Positions 27,531 to 35,785 of a DNA stretch of 64,000 nucleotides are shown one piece after another; position 1 is the first letter of the stretch, and every line of letters starts with the position of its first letter. Origin of the DNA: Simonsiella sp051414845. GTDB lineage: Bacteria; Pseudomonadota; Gammaproteobacteria; Burkholderiales; Neisseriaceae. The notes beneath the pieces are model-generated. The model saw nothing but the letters and a program-made list of their open reading frames with translations, had not been told where the DNA came from and did no database searches. The position numbers and the translations under genes were made by a program. Location: assembly GCA_051414845.1 (NCBI GenBank), contig CP183313.1:2232001-2296000 (forward strand), in the 5' to 3' direction.

Positions 27531-27566
27531 AGGCTGCCTGAAAAGTTTTTCAATTTCAGGCAGCCT
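27531..27566. repeat. Inverted DUS pair upstream of murA
   Basis: AGGCTGCCTGAAA and TTTCAGGCAGCCT separated by 10 bases form a hairpin in the murA upstream region. Further single DUS copies lie at about 27622, 27733 and 27813. Confidence 0.6.
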
Positions 27567-27857
27567 GAAATGTGGTTTTATCGTAGAGGGGATATTGTCC
27601 ACCGAATAATAGGATGTTTAATTTTCAGGCAGCCTTTAGAAGTACGCATTGTTAAGTATTTACAGCAATCTGTCCCTCCCCCGCAAGCAGGGGAGGGAAC
27701 AGATTACAAGGTGTTCCAAGTTACCGCGTATTTTCAGGCAGCCAGAAAGAAATGGCGCGAATTATAGCCTAAAACCATGTTTTAAACATACAATGTGCGC
27801 CTAGATTTTCATTTTCAGGCAGCCTGAAAAATTTTGTGCAAAACTGAAGCAGTCGTC

Positions 27858-27956
27858 ATTCTCGCGCAGGCGGGAATCCATTGTTAATATTCACAAAATT
27901 TTGATTAAAAAATAGAAACGATAAAATCAAAGTTAGATTTCCGCCTACGCGGAAAT
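27858..27956. repeat. dRS3-like pair (NIME-like element), copy 1
   Basis: Two 20-mers of the neisserial dRS3 type, ATTCTCGCGCAGGCGGGAAT (27858-27877) and ATTTCCGCCTACGCGGAAAT (27937-27956), flank about 60 bases of unique DNA. This is the mosaic arrangement known in Neisseria intergenic regions. It lies in the 507-base gap between murA and the methyltransferase gene, which otherwise holds only DUS copies. Confidence 0.75.
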
Positions 27957-28014
27957 GACGAAGAAGTTTGATTTCAGTTGGCAGCCTGAAAACTCTTTAT
28001 ATATAAGGAACACC

Positions 28015-28794
28015 ATGCTCCCTATCCACCAACACCTTGCGCGCGAACTAGACAGCCGTTTGCCCTTATTGCGCCACGAACCTGCGCACATTTTGATTTA
28101 CGCTGCCGACGCAGGACACAGCCGCCAACTCCTATCCGCGCGTTACCCCAAAGCACACATCGCGGAAACCGACGCACGCGCTGACCAGCTTGCACAATCA
28201 CAAGATGCGCACAAAATCGGTTTGCTTGATAAATTAACAGGCAAAAAAATCACACAATTGCACCAAGATTGGGCAAAACCCCTACCCGAAGCCGCGCACG
28301 ATATGCTGTGGGCAAACTTAGGTTTATTGCCGCAAAACGACTTATTAGCCAGCCTGAAAAACTGGGCGCACACGCTCAAAACCGACGGCACATTATTCTT
28401 CACTCATCTCGGACGCGACAGCCTGCCTGAAATCCGCGCCCTGCTGCAAACACACGGCATTACCTGCGCCGCGCCCAGTTTAATGGACATGCACGACCTC
28501 GCCGACATGCTGCAAGACAATGGTTTTTACGACCCCGTTACTGACACATCGCAGCTGGTACTGAACTACCAAACCGCCGCGACCTTATTGCAAGACTTGG
28601 ACGACTTAAACGCATGGCAACTGCTCGCCCCCAACGACGAAACCGCCGCACGCGAAATCGTGCAACAAGCAGCGTTTTCAGGCAGCCTGAAAACCGTAAC
28701 GTTGGAAACCGTGTTCGGACATGCGATAAAACGTTTAATCCTGCCTGAAAATGAGCAATTGGTGCAATTTCATCGGCGCAAACCGAGTGAGTAG
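28015..28794 (+). CDS. BioC-like SAM-dependent methyltransferase
   Basis: 259 residues from the ATG at 28015, preceded by ATAAGGA. The frame is open from 27955 but that part covers a repeat and a DUS. The protein resembles BioC or Methyltransf_11 enzymes: a strand-acid start HILIYAADAGHSRQLLSARYP, an acidic residue after the second strand (AETD), and MLWANLGLLPQNDLLASLKNW. The glycine-rich SAM motif is degenerate (DAG only). BioC methylates malonyl-ACP to prime biotin synthesis. No bio genes adjoin it, so the substrate is uncertain. Confidence 0.6.
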   Translation: MLPIHQHLARELDSRLPLLRHEPAHILIYAADAGHSRQLLSARYPKAHIAETDARADQLAQSQDAHKIGLLDKLTGKKITQLHQDWAKPLPEAAHDMLWANLGLLPQNDLLASLKNWAHTLKTDGTLFFTHLGRDSLPEIRALLQTHGITCAAPSLMDMHDLADMLQDNGFYDPVTDTSQLVLNYQTAATLLQDLDDLNAWQLLAPNDETAAREIVQQAAFSGSLKTVTLETVFGHAIKRLILPENEQLVQFHRRKPSE

Positions 28795-29190
28795 GGTGTA
28801 TGGCGCAAAGCCATGCACGCGTTTTGAATGTGCGTAAACTACGTGCTTGCTGCACACACCCTGCGCCAGCAATGTTTTATGGCAAGCTTTAAGCTTTTCA
28901 GGCTGCCTGAAAAGTTTGGACATGACTCAACGACATTGCGGACGAGGACGTCCGCGCTCCAAGTTGGTTTCAGGCTGCCTGAAACCGTGCGAAACTCAAT
29001 CGTAAGTCGGATTCTTGAATCCGACATTTTCCTGAAACCTGCTCCCTCCGCCTCTGCAAGGGTGAGGACTGGGGAGCGGGTATAGCGTGGATAGTCGGCA
29101 ATAAAAGATTACACAAAGCCAACCACCCCCACCCTAACCCTCCCCCGCGAGCGGGAGAGGGGATGGATTGCAAAAGTTTCAGGCTGCCTG
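28793..29190. repeat. Intergenic repeat cluster before mlaF
   Basis: No gene is seen here. It contains a GTAGGGTGTATGGCGCAAAG...CACACACCCTGC hairpin (about 28793-28863), DUS copies at about 28897, 28969 and 29178, a GCGGACGAGGACGTCCGCGC palindrome (about 28940-28959), a TCGGATTCTTGAATCCGA palindrome (about 29006-29023) and a CCCTCCCCCGCGAGCGGGAG element (about 29137-29160). The mla promoter must lie after about 29200, but I see no convincing -35. Confidence 0.65.
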
Positions 29191-29353
29191 AAAATCCCAA
29201 ATGCAACTAGCCAATCCACTACGGCAACCCCATTCCATACCATCTAAAAATTTTGGTTTATTTGCTGTAAACACGCGTTAAAATACTTAATCTAGCTTGC
29301 TTTATTGATTTGAACCGCCTACCATAATTGGCTTTTTTATTTCCATAAACGCC

Positions 29354-30157
29354 ATGAATCAACCCTTTATTGAATTTCGCCACGTTGCGTTTGCCTATGG
29401 CGAGCGCGAGATTTTGCATGACATCAATTTAACCATTGAGTCGGGTAAATTTGCGGCGGTCATGGGCGGTTCAGGCAGTGGCAAAACCACGCTCATGCGT
29501 TTGATTACGGGGCAATTGCAGCCAACCAGCGGCTCGGTATTGATTAAAGGGCGCGATTTGGCGACGTTTTCCGCCAGCGAATTGAACGAACATCGCCGTG
29601 GCATGGGCGTTTTGTTTCAGCATGGCGCGTTGTTTACCGATTTGTCGGTGTTTGACAACATCGCTTTTCCCATGCGCGAATTGACCAAGCTGCCTGAAAA
29701 TGTGATACGCGATTTGGTGTTGCTCAAATTAAACGCGGTTGGCTTGCGCGGCGTGGAAAACTTGATGCCTGCTGAATTATCAGGCGGCATGGCGCGGCGC
29801 GTAGCTTTGGCGCGCACGATTGCGCTTGATCCTGAATTGATGTTGTATGACGAGCCGTTTACAGGGCTGGACCCGATTTCTTTGGGTGTGATTGCGCACT
29901 TAATTCATCGTGTAAACAAGGCGTTGCATTCCACCAGCGTGATGGTGACGCACGATATTGAAGAGTCGCTGAAAATTGTTGACCAAGTGATTTTTTTGGC
30001 ACAAGGACAGATTGTGTTTTCAGGCAGCCCAGCAGAAATGGCGGCAAGCGATTCGGATTGGATTCGCCAATTTGTCGGCGGTTTGCCCAATGGACCTGTG
30101 GCGTTTCGTTATCCTGCGAAGACGAGTTTGCAGGAAGATTTGTTGGGTAGGAAATAG
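29354..30157 (+). CDS. mlaF: Phospholipid ABC transporter ATPase MlaF
   Basis: 267 residues. Walker A GGSGSGKTT, signature LSGGMARRVALAR and Walker B LMLYDEPFTGLD are all present. MlaF is the cytosolic ATPase of the Mla complex that moves phospholipids between the inner and outer membranes to maintain outer membrane asymmetry. It heads the mla cluster. In most relatives mlaE follows directly, but here another gene intervenes. Confidence 0.95.
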   Translation: MNQPFIEFRHVAFAYGEREILHDINLTIESGKFAAVMGGSGSGKTTLMRLITGQLQPTSGSVLIKGRDLATFSASELNEHRRGMGVLFQHGALFTDLSVFDNIAFPMRELTKLPENVIRDLVLLKLNAVGLRGVENLMPAELSGGMARRVALARTIALDPELMLYDEPFTGLDPISLGVIAHLIHRVNKALHSTSVMVTHDIEESLKIVDQVIFLAQGQIVFSGSPAEMAASDSDWIRQFVGGLPNGPVAFRYPAKTSLQEDLLGRK

Positions 30158-30208
30158 TTTTCAGGCAGCCTGATGATTAGAAATATCTGAAAATATAAGG
30201 ATAAACTC

Positions 30209-30712
30209 ATGAAATCTGCGCTTTTCTGCTTCATTACCTTTTGCTCTTTTGCAGCGCAAGCGGATGTAATCTTAACAGAACCCGCACCAGAGTCTTTTTT
30301 GCGCAATGCTATGATGTATCCTGTTGGAAAATACACGACTGAATGGGATAAAAAGACGCGCCCAGATGCCAAAAAATACTCATCTATGAAGGCGTATCAA
30401 ATTGCTTCTATTCAAGCTCGTTTTGCGAATATACCATCATTAAAACAAGCGGTTGAACAAGATTGCGTGGCAAAGTTTGGGGCAAAGCATCAAAAATCAT
30501 GCCATTGCGCAGTGCAAAAAGCAGACTTTAAGGAATATGCGGAACAGGAAATTCAAAATATCCGTCTCAATAAAGCAAGCGGATTGATTTTTCGTTCACA
30601 AGAAGAGGTGCAAAACAGTGCAATGGCTTCGCTTCATCCTATTTGGTTTGCATATAGAGAAATAGAAAGGGAATGTGGTTTGCAAGAACAGCAACATTCT
30701 ATTTTTCATTAA
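30209..30712 (+). CDS. Secreted protein of unknown function inserted in the mla operon
   Basis: 167 residues with a signal peptide (MKSALFCFITFCSFAAQA, cleavage before DV). The mature part has four cysteines including a CHC pair (KSCHCAVQ) and a later ECGLQ, and reads as a small, helical periplasmic protein. I do not recognise a family. It lies between mlaF and mlaE in the same direction, 51 bases after mlaF and 130 before mlaE, with DUS fragments on both sides. That suggests it entered by transformation. Whether it serves the Mla pathway is unknown. Confidence 0.7.
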   Translation: MKSALFCFITFCSFAAQADVILTEPAPESFLRNAMMYPVGKYTTEWDKKTRPDAKKYSSMKAYQIASIQARFANIPSLKQAVEQDCVAKFGAKHQKSCHCAVQKADFKEYAEQEIQNIRLNKASGLIFRSQEEVQNSAMASLHPIWFAYREIERECGLQEQQHSIFH

Positions 30713-30842
30713 GTTTCAGTTGCCTGAAATTTTGATGAGTAAAGCTGCAATTTTTTTGAATGAGATAACCTAATTTTCAGGCAGCTTTACGGGCTTTATC
30801 CAAAGCTATGATTTGGTAATAAAACCATAAACTATTAATTAT

Positions 30843-31616
30843 ATGAACTTTATTCAATCCACAGGACACCACACGCTTAAATTTATTCAAACTTTGGGCG
30901 CAACGGTTTTATTTTTATTGCACATTGTGGCTCTGCTGCCGCAGACTTTGTTGCGCGTGCGTTTGACGGTGCGGCAGATGTATTTTGCGGGCGTGTTGTC
31001 GGTGTTGATTATTGCGGTGTCGGGGCTGTTTGTCGGCATGGTGTTGGGTTTGCAGGGCTATACGCAGTTGGCGAAATTCAAATCGGCGGATGTGTTGGGC
31101 TTTATGGTGGCGGCTTCTTTATTGCGTGAACTCGGTCCAGTACTCGCGGCGATTTTGTTTGCCAGCAGCGCAGGCGGCGCGATGACGAGCGAAATCGGTT
31201 TGATGAAAACGACGGAGCAGTTGGAAGCGATGAAGGTGATGGCGGTGAATCCTGTAGCGCGTGTGGTTGCACCGCGTTTTTGGGCAGGCGTGATTTCTAT
31301 GCCGCTATTGGCGTGTATTTTCAATGTGGCAGGCATTTTTGGCGCGTATTTGATTGGTGTGCAATGGCTGGGGCTGGATAATGGTATTTTTTGGTCGCAA
31401 ATGCAGAACAATATTAGCTGGTCGTATGATGTGGTCAATGGTTTGATTAAGTCGCTGTGTTTTGGCGTGGCGGTGACGTTGATTGCTGTGTATCAGGGCT
31501 TTCATTGCGTGCCAACGGCAGAAGGGATTTTGCGTGCGAGTACGCGCACAGTGGTGTCGTCGGCTTTGACGGTTTTGGCGATTGATTTTGTTTTGACGGC
31601 GTTTATGTTTACTTGA
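30843..31616 (+). CDS. mlaE: Phospholipid ABC transporter permease MlaE
   Basis: 257 residues with five to six transmembrane segments and the family motif RELGPVLAAILFASSAGGAMTSEIG. The EAMKVMAVNPV coupling loop follows. MlaE is the inner-membrane permease that pairs with MlaF and the MlaD ring. A short spacer with no ribosome binding site of note precedes the ATG. Confidence 0.95.
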   Translation: MNFIQSTGHHTLKFIQTLGATVLFLLHIVALLPQTLLRVRLTVRQMYFAGVLSVLIIAVSGLFVGMVLGLQGYTQLAKFKSADVLGFMVAASLLRELGPVLAAILFASSAGGAMTSEIGLMKTTEQLEAMKVMAVNPVARVVAPRFWAGVISMPLLACIFNVAGIFGAYLIGVQWLGLDNGIFWSQMQNNISWSYDVVNGLIKSLCFGVAVTLIAVYQGFHCVPTAEGILRASTRTVVSSALTVLAIDFVLTAFMFT

Positions 31617-31747
31617 TTTGTGCGCCCGAAGTTTTCAGGCTGCTATCGGTCAAAATTTCTTGTGCGAACCGATGCGCTGAGTAGTTAGCTGCCTGAAAAA
31701 CCATTCAATAAGCTTTCAGGCAGCCTGAAAGATATGAGATATACAAG

Positions 31748-32254
31748 ATGAAAAAAAGCATTTTAGAATTTTGGGTTGGTTTATTTGTTTTGCTCGGCGT
31801 TGCCGCTTTGGGCGTGTTGGCGTTTCGCGTGGCAGGTGGACAAGGCGGTTTTTCAGGCAGCCGCGACACTTATACCGTCTATGCTGAGTTTGCCGATATT
31901 GGTGGCTTGAAAGTGCAAGCACCGATTAAAACCGCGGGTGTGTTGGTCGGTCGCGTCAAAGCGATTGAGCTTGACCCACAAAATTTCCAAGCCAAAGTGA
32001 GCTTGGAATTGGACAAACAATACCAGTTTAGCAGCGATGCAAACGCGCAAATTTTGACGTCGGGTTTGTTGGGCGAACAATACATTGGCTTAAATCAAGG
32101 CGGCGCGGAAGAGAAATTGGCGCAAGGCGATTATATTGAGATGACGAGCTCTGCGCTGGTGTTGGAAAATATGTTGAATCAAGTGGTGGGTCAGTTTATG
32201 AACAAGGATACCGCCGCCCAAACGGATGAAGCGGCTACGGCTTCGACTCCATAA
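31748..32254 (+). CDS. mlaD: MCE-domain lipid-binding protein MlaD
   Basis: 168 residues. An N-terminal anchor (FWVGLFVLLGVAALGVLAF) is followed by one MCE domain (YTVYAEFADIGGLKVQAPIKTAGVLVGRVKAIEL...). MlaD hexamers in the periplasm form the lipid channel above MlaE. The loop at SGLLGEQYIGL matches the pore region. A DUS is embedded near residue 35 (FSGSRD). Confidence 0.95.
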   Translation: MKKSILEFWVGLFVLLGVAALGVLAFRVAGGQGGFSGSRDTYTVYAEFADIGGLKVQAPIKTAGVLVGRVKAIELDPQNFQAKVSLELDKQYQFSSDANAQILTSGLLGEQYIGLNQGGAEEKLAQGDYIEMTSSALVLENMLNQVVGQFMNKDTAAQTDEAATASTP

Positions 32255-32300
32255 TCTATGATTTCGTAGCATTCACAACACATAAGTAAAGGAAAACACC

Positions 32301-32903
32301 ATGAAAAAATCAGTTTTGACTACCGCTTTGTTGGCTGGCGTGTTGAGCATGAATTTGGCTTTTGCTGCGCCACAAGACGCGGTAAACCAAGTGAAAGGCA
32401 ATGCAACGCAAGTGTTGCAAATTTTAAACAAAGCCAATGACAGCAACAAAGCCAGCGTATTGCGTGAAGCAGAAAGTTACGCCTCGCCTTATTTTGACTT
32501 TGAACGCATGACGCGCACGGCAGTGGGCCCGCAATGGAATCAAGCGACGGCAGCGCAAAAGCAAACTTTGGTGCAAGAGTTTAAAACCATGTTGATTCGC
32601 ACCTATGCCAATCAAATGTTTATGTACAAAAACGCCAAAGTAACGGTACACGACAATCCTGTGGTAAAAAGCGGCGGCAAAATTGTGGACGTTAAAGTAA
32701 CCGCGCAACCGCAAGGCGGCAAACCTGTGCAAATGGTCTTCAACACGGCACCAAGCGGCAATAAATATTTGGTACACAATGTTGTTATTGAAGGCGCGAT
32801 TAACTTGGTTGTGGCGCAAAACAAACAATTCGCGCCCATTTTGAAAGCCAAAGGCATTGACGGTTTAATCGCCGATTTGAAAGCCAAAAACGGCAGCAAA
32901 TAA
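32301..32903 (+). CDS. mlaC: Periplasmic phospholipid-binding protein MlaC
   Basis: 200 residues with a signal peptide ending AFA and an MlaC/Ttg2D fold (YFDFERMTRTAVGPQWNQATAAQKQTL). MlaC ferries phospholipids between MlaA at the outer membrane and MlaD at the inner membrane. Its stop overlaps the mlaB start (TAATG). Confidence 0.95.
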   Translation: MKKSVLTTALLAGVLSMNLAFAAPQDAVNQVKGNATQVLQILNKANDSNKASVLREAESYASPYFDFERMTRTAVGPQWNQATAAQKQTLVQEFKTMLIRTYANQMFMYKNAKVTVHDNPVVKSGGKIVDVKVTAQPQGGKPVQMVFNTAPSGNKYLVHNVVIEGAINLVVAQNKQFAPILKAKGIDGLIADLKAKNGSK

Positions 32904-33181
32904 TGCAAACGCGTTTAGAAAATAATACGATACACATCAGCGGCGAAGTCAGTGTGAAAACCCTGACCGTCGCCTTGTGTCGCCAATTTGAAAGCCAATG
33001 CAGGCAGCCTGAAATCAATGCGCTGGATTTTAGCGGCACAACGCGCGCCGATTCCGCTTGCTTGTCTTTGCTTTTGACGGCGCAACGCATTCGTTCAGGC
33101 AGCCTGAAAGTTTTTGCCTTGCCCAATGCGGTACAAGATTTAGCCCAACTTTATGATTTAAATTTGGAATTTCGAGCATGA
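32903..33181 (+). CDS. mlaB: STAS-domain protein MlaB
   Basis: 92 residues, a STAS-type fold with the conserved ALDFSGTTRADSACLSLLL segment around the serine/threonine pocket. MlaB regulates MlaF activity and assembly. Two DUS copies sit inside it, read as RQPE and SGSLK. It overlaps mlaC by one base and mlaA by four. Confidence 0.88.
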   Translation: MQTRLENNTIHISGEVSVKTLTVALCRQFESQCRQPEINALDFSGTTRADSACLSLLLTAQRIRSGSLKVFALPNAVQDLAQLYDLNLEFRA

Positions 33182-33978
33182 AGCCCATCATTGTTGCTAC
33201 CTTATGTCTCGGTCTTTTTGCCCCAACAGCATTTGCGGACAACACCAACGATCCCTATGAAAAATACAACCGCGCTATGTTCAAATTCAACGACAAAGCC
33301 GACCAATACGTGTTCCAACCCGTAGCGCGCGGCTATCGTAAAGTAACGCCTAAATCCGTGCGCGGCGCGGTGCGCAATTTCTTTGACAACTTGCGCGATA
33401 TGCAAAGTTTTGGCAGCAATGTTTTGCGTGGCAACGTCAAAAATGCCAGCTATGATTTCATGCGCGTTGCCATCAATACCACTTTCGGCTTAGGCGGCTT
33501 AATCAACATTGCCGACGAAGCAGGTATGCAAAACAACAAAAATACACTTGGCGACACCTTCGCCACTTGGGGTTGGAAAAACAGCAATTATTTTGTGATG
33601 CCGCTAACAGGACCATCTACCGTGCGCGACAGCGTTGGCAGCACCATCAGCAGTGTTTACGCGCCCGAAGCGCTCATTCATGAAAACACCGTGCGTTACA
33701 GTCTGCCCGTTCTAAATGCCGTAGACAAACGCGAAAGCTTGCTTGAAACCACCGACGCGCTTGACCAAATGGCGTTGGATAAATATATTGTTACCCGCGA
33801 TGCCTACATCGCCCTGCGCAACAAAAGTCTTGGCATAGAAAATCCACAAGAAGAACTGATAGACCCCGAAGCCGAGTTAAGCAGCGACAACATCGCCAGC
33901 GAACCCGCAGCAAGCGGCATTCAAGCGCAGCCCGAAACGCCGCTTGTGCCGCAAGAAACCGTTTCAGACAGCCAATAA
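33178..33978 (+). CDS. mlaA: Outer-membrane phospholipid remover MlaA (VacJ)
   Basis: 266 residues with the MlaA signature NDPYEKYNRAMFKFNDKAD and GLGGLINIADEAGM. MlaA extracts mislocalised phospholipids from the outer leaflet. E. coli MlaA is a lipoprotein, but here the signal sequence ends AFADN and I see no lipobox cysteine, so it should be processed by signal peptidase I. The C-terminal 45 residues are Glu/Pro-rich. It is the sixth mla gene, ATGA-coupled to mlaB. Confidence 0.94.
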   Translation: MKPIIVATLCLGLFAPTAFADNTNDPYEKYNRAMFKFNDKADQYVFQPVARGYRKVTPKSVRGAVRNFFDNLRDMQSFGSNVLRGNVKNASYDFMRVAINTTFGLGGLINIADEAGMQNNKNTLGDTFATWGWKNSNYFVMPLTGPSTVRDSVGSTISSVYAPEALIHENTVRYSLPVLNAVDKRESLLETTDALDQMALDKYIVTRDAYIALRNKSLGIENPQEELIDPEAELSSDNIASEPAASGIQAQPETPLVPQETVSDSQ

Positions 33979-33999
33979 TCAGCCTACAAGGAGCGCATC

Positions 34000-34359
34000 A
34001 TGTATGAAGTGAACCGCAGCGTCATCATCGTCATTCCGCAAGAACCGTTTTGGAACTGGCTCAACAGCCTGCCCGATTCTGATTTAAGCGACATGACCCT
34101 CGCCGACTTGCAAGAAGACGCCAATTCCTACCTGATTGACCCGTGCGAAAACGCCGATGAAGTCTGGGACGAAGTAGAAAGTCGCGTCCCCGAAATTTTC
34201 GCTGCCGAACTTGCCGATTGGTGCACCGACGAAGGCGAATGGCCAGACCTTGTGCCTGAAATTTTTGGCGAATGGTTCGCCATTGAATTGTCCAGTATCG
34301 TTACCGATTTAAGCAGCGACCCTTTGCAACGGGAAGCGTTTGAACCGCTAGATATTTAA
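34000..34359 (+). CDS. Conserved acidic protein of unknown function after mlaA
   Basis: 119 residues, very acidic and rich in tryptophan (EPFWNWLNSLPDSD, ADWCTDEGEWPDLVPEIFGEWF). It has no signal peptide or membrane segment, so it is probably a cytosolic protein. The ATG follows a good AAGGAG site 21 bases after mlaA, so it is likely the last gene of the mla operon, before a DUS-pair terminator. I recognise no domain. Confidence 0.75.
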   Translation: MYEVNRSVIIVIPQEPFWNWLNSLPDSDLSDMTLADLQEDANSYLIDPCENADEVWDEVESRVPEIFAAELADWCTDEGEWPDLVPEIFGEWFAIELSSIVTDLSSDPLQREAFEPLDI

Positions 34360-34369
34360 GTAACCTAAA

Positions 34370-34405
34370 AGGCAGCCTGAAAGTAAAAAAGTTTTCAGGC
34401 TGCCT
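34370..34405 (+). terminator. DUS-pair terminator of the mla operon
   Basis: AGGCAGCCTGAAA and TTTCAGGCTGCCT around a short A-rich loop, 11 bases after the last gene of the operon. Confidence 0.7.
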
Positions 34406-34420
34406 GAATGTTTTTAAATG

Positions 34421-34700
34421 AGGGTGTGTGCTTGCACGCACGCGTTTTTCACAATCATTTTTTCAGGCAGCCTTGCAGGTTTTATTCCAATCTATGATTG
34501 GACTATACACGGCAAAATTCCACCAATCTGTTCCCTCCCCCCGCCTAGCGGGGGAGGGTTAGGGGGGCTGTTGATTCATCAGAAATTTTTCTGACTATCA
34601 GCTCTCTAACCCCACCCCAGCCCTCCCCTTGCATAGGGGAGGGAGTAGGTTTCAGGCAGCCCCTACCTTTTATCATGTTGTACCGTAAGGCAGCCTGAAA
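34421..34700. repeat. Intergenic repeats before the thioesterase gene
   Basis: No gene. Holds half of a GTGTGTGCTTGCACGCACGCG hairpin (about 34423-34444), a pair of CCCTCCCC...GGGGAGGG elements (about 34510-34560 and 34609-34651) in an arrangement like that at 37237-37360, and DUS fragments. Confidence 0.6.
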
Positions 34701-34738
34701 ACATTTTGCAACGTTTCAACCAAAATTAAAACAACAAA

Positions 34739-35122
34739 ATGTACCACCAACCCGTACACAACTACCATCTCGACGGCTATGGACACGTCAACAACGCGCG
34801 CTACCTAGAATTTCTCGAAGCCGCGCGTTGGCACTTTTTTGCCGAATTAGACTTAAAAGCCGCGCTGCGCCAAGCGCAATTGGTGGTGTCGCACATGGAC
34901 ATCCGCTACCGCCGCGCCGCCAGTTTAGACGACGAATTGCAGATTCATACCGAACTCATCGCCGTCCAATCGCGCCAAATCCAAGTCGCGCAACGCATAG
35001 AATGCAGCAGCAAAATCTGCGTGTCCGCCACCGTAACGCTCATGCCCACCGACGCACAAGGGCGCGTGTTCAGGCTGCCTGAAAGCCTATATCAAGCGTG
35101 TGTACAACGATTGGCTGCCTGA
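34739..35122 (+). CDS. Hotdog-fold acyl-CoA thioesterase
   Basis: 127 residues of the 4-hydroxybenzoyl-CoA thioesterase/YbgC class. The signature around residues 12-24 (DGYGHVNNARYLEFLE) includes the Asp-x-x-Gly-His-x-Asn pattern with the catalytic acid. It probably hydrolyses acyl-CoA or acyl-ACP esters. A DUS near the 3' end is read as FRLPES. The gene overlaps no neighbour, and its ATG lacks a strong binding site. Confidence 0.75.
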   Translation: MYHQPVHNYHLDGYGHVNNARYLEFLEAARWHFFAELDLKAALRQAQLVVSHMDIRYRRAASLDDELQIHTELIAVQSRQIQVAQRIECSSKICVSATVTLMPTDAQGRVFRLPESLYQACVQRLAA

Positions 35123-35159
35123 AAATATTTTCCCAACCCATTTATTCCCCACAAAAAAC

Positions 35160-35651
35160 ATGAAAAAACTTCTCCCCATTCTCGTCCTCATCGCCATCAT
35201 CGGTTTAGCCGTGTTCACACTGATGCCCAAAAACCAAAGCGCGCCAGCGTTTCAACTTCAAGATTTACAAGGCAAAACCGTGAGCAATGCCAATTTGCAA
35301 AACCGCGTGACGCTAATTAATTTTTGGTTTCCATCTTGCCCAGGCTGCGTGAGCGAAATGCCCAAATTGGTGCAAATGAGCCAAGATTATCAAGGCAAAG
35401 ATTTTCAGATTTTGGGTGTTGCTGTGCCTGTTGACCCGCTGCCGAGCGTGCAAAACTATGTGGCGCAGCGACAATTACCGTTCACGATTATGTTTGACGC
35501 CGATAAAAAAGTAACGCAAAGCTTTGTCAAAACTGAACTTTTCCCCACCAGCGTGTTGATTAACAAACGCGGCGAAGTGCTGAAAACCTTTGTTGGCGAG
35601 CCTGATTTCAAACAGCTTTATGCCGAAGTGGATGCAGAGTTGGCGAAATAA
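35160..35651 (+). CDS. TlpA-like membrane-anchored thioredoxin
   Basis: 163 residues from the ATG at 35160 (MKKLLPILVLIAIIGLAVF), where a signal anchor begins. The upstream frame from 35100 overlaps the thioesterase and a DUS. The redox-active CPGC (FPSCPGCVSEMPKL) lies in a TlpA/AhpC-TSA fold, and the cis-proline is in ELFPTSVLI. It probably acts as a periplasmic disulfide reductase. The partner is not evident. Confidence 0.85.
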   Translation: MKKLLPILVLIAIIGLAVFTLMPKNQSAPAFQLQDLQGKTVSNANLQNRVTLINFWFPSCPGCVSEMPKLVQMSQDYQGKDFQILGVAVPVDPLPSVQNYVAQRQLPFTIMFDADKKVTQSFVKTELFPTSVLINKRGEVLKTFVGEPDFKQLYAEVDAELAK

Positions 35652-35785
35652 GTTTTGATTTTTCAGGCAGCCTGAAACTTGCCCTATCCACAAAACCCCA
35701 CCCAAAATCCTGACTTTTCGCATATATTTTCAGGCAGGCTTGGCGTACAATACGCCATTCTTTTGCCCAACAAAAAGGAAGCAAC

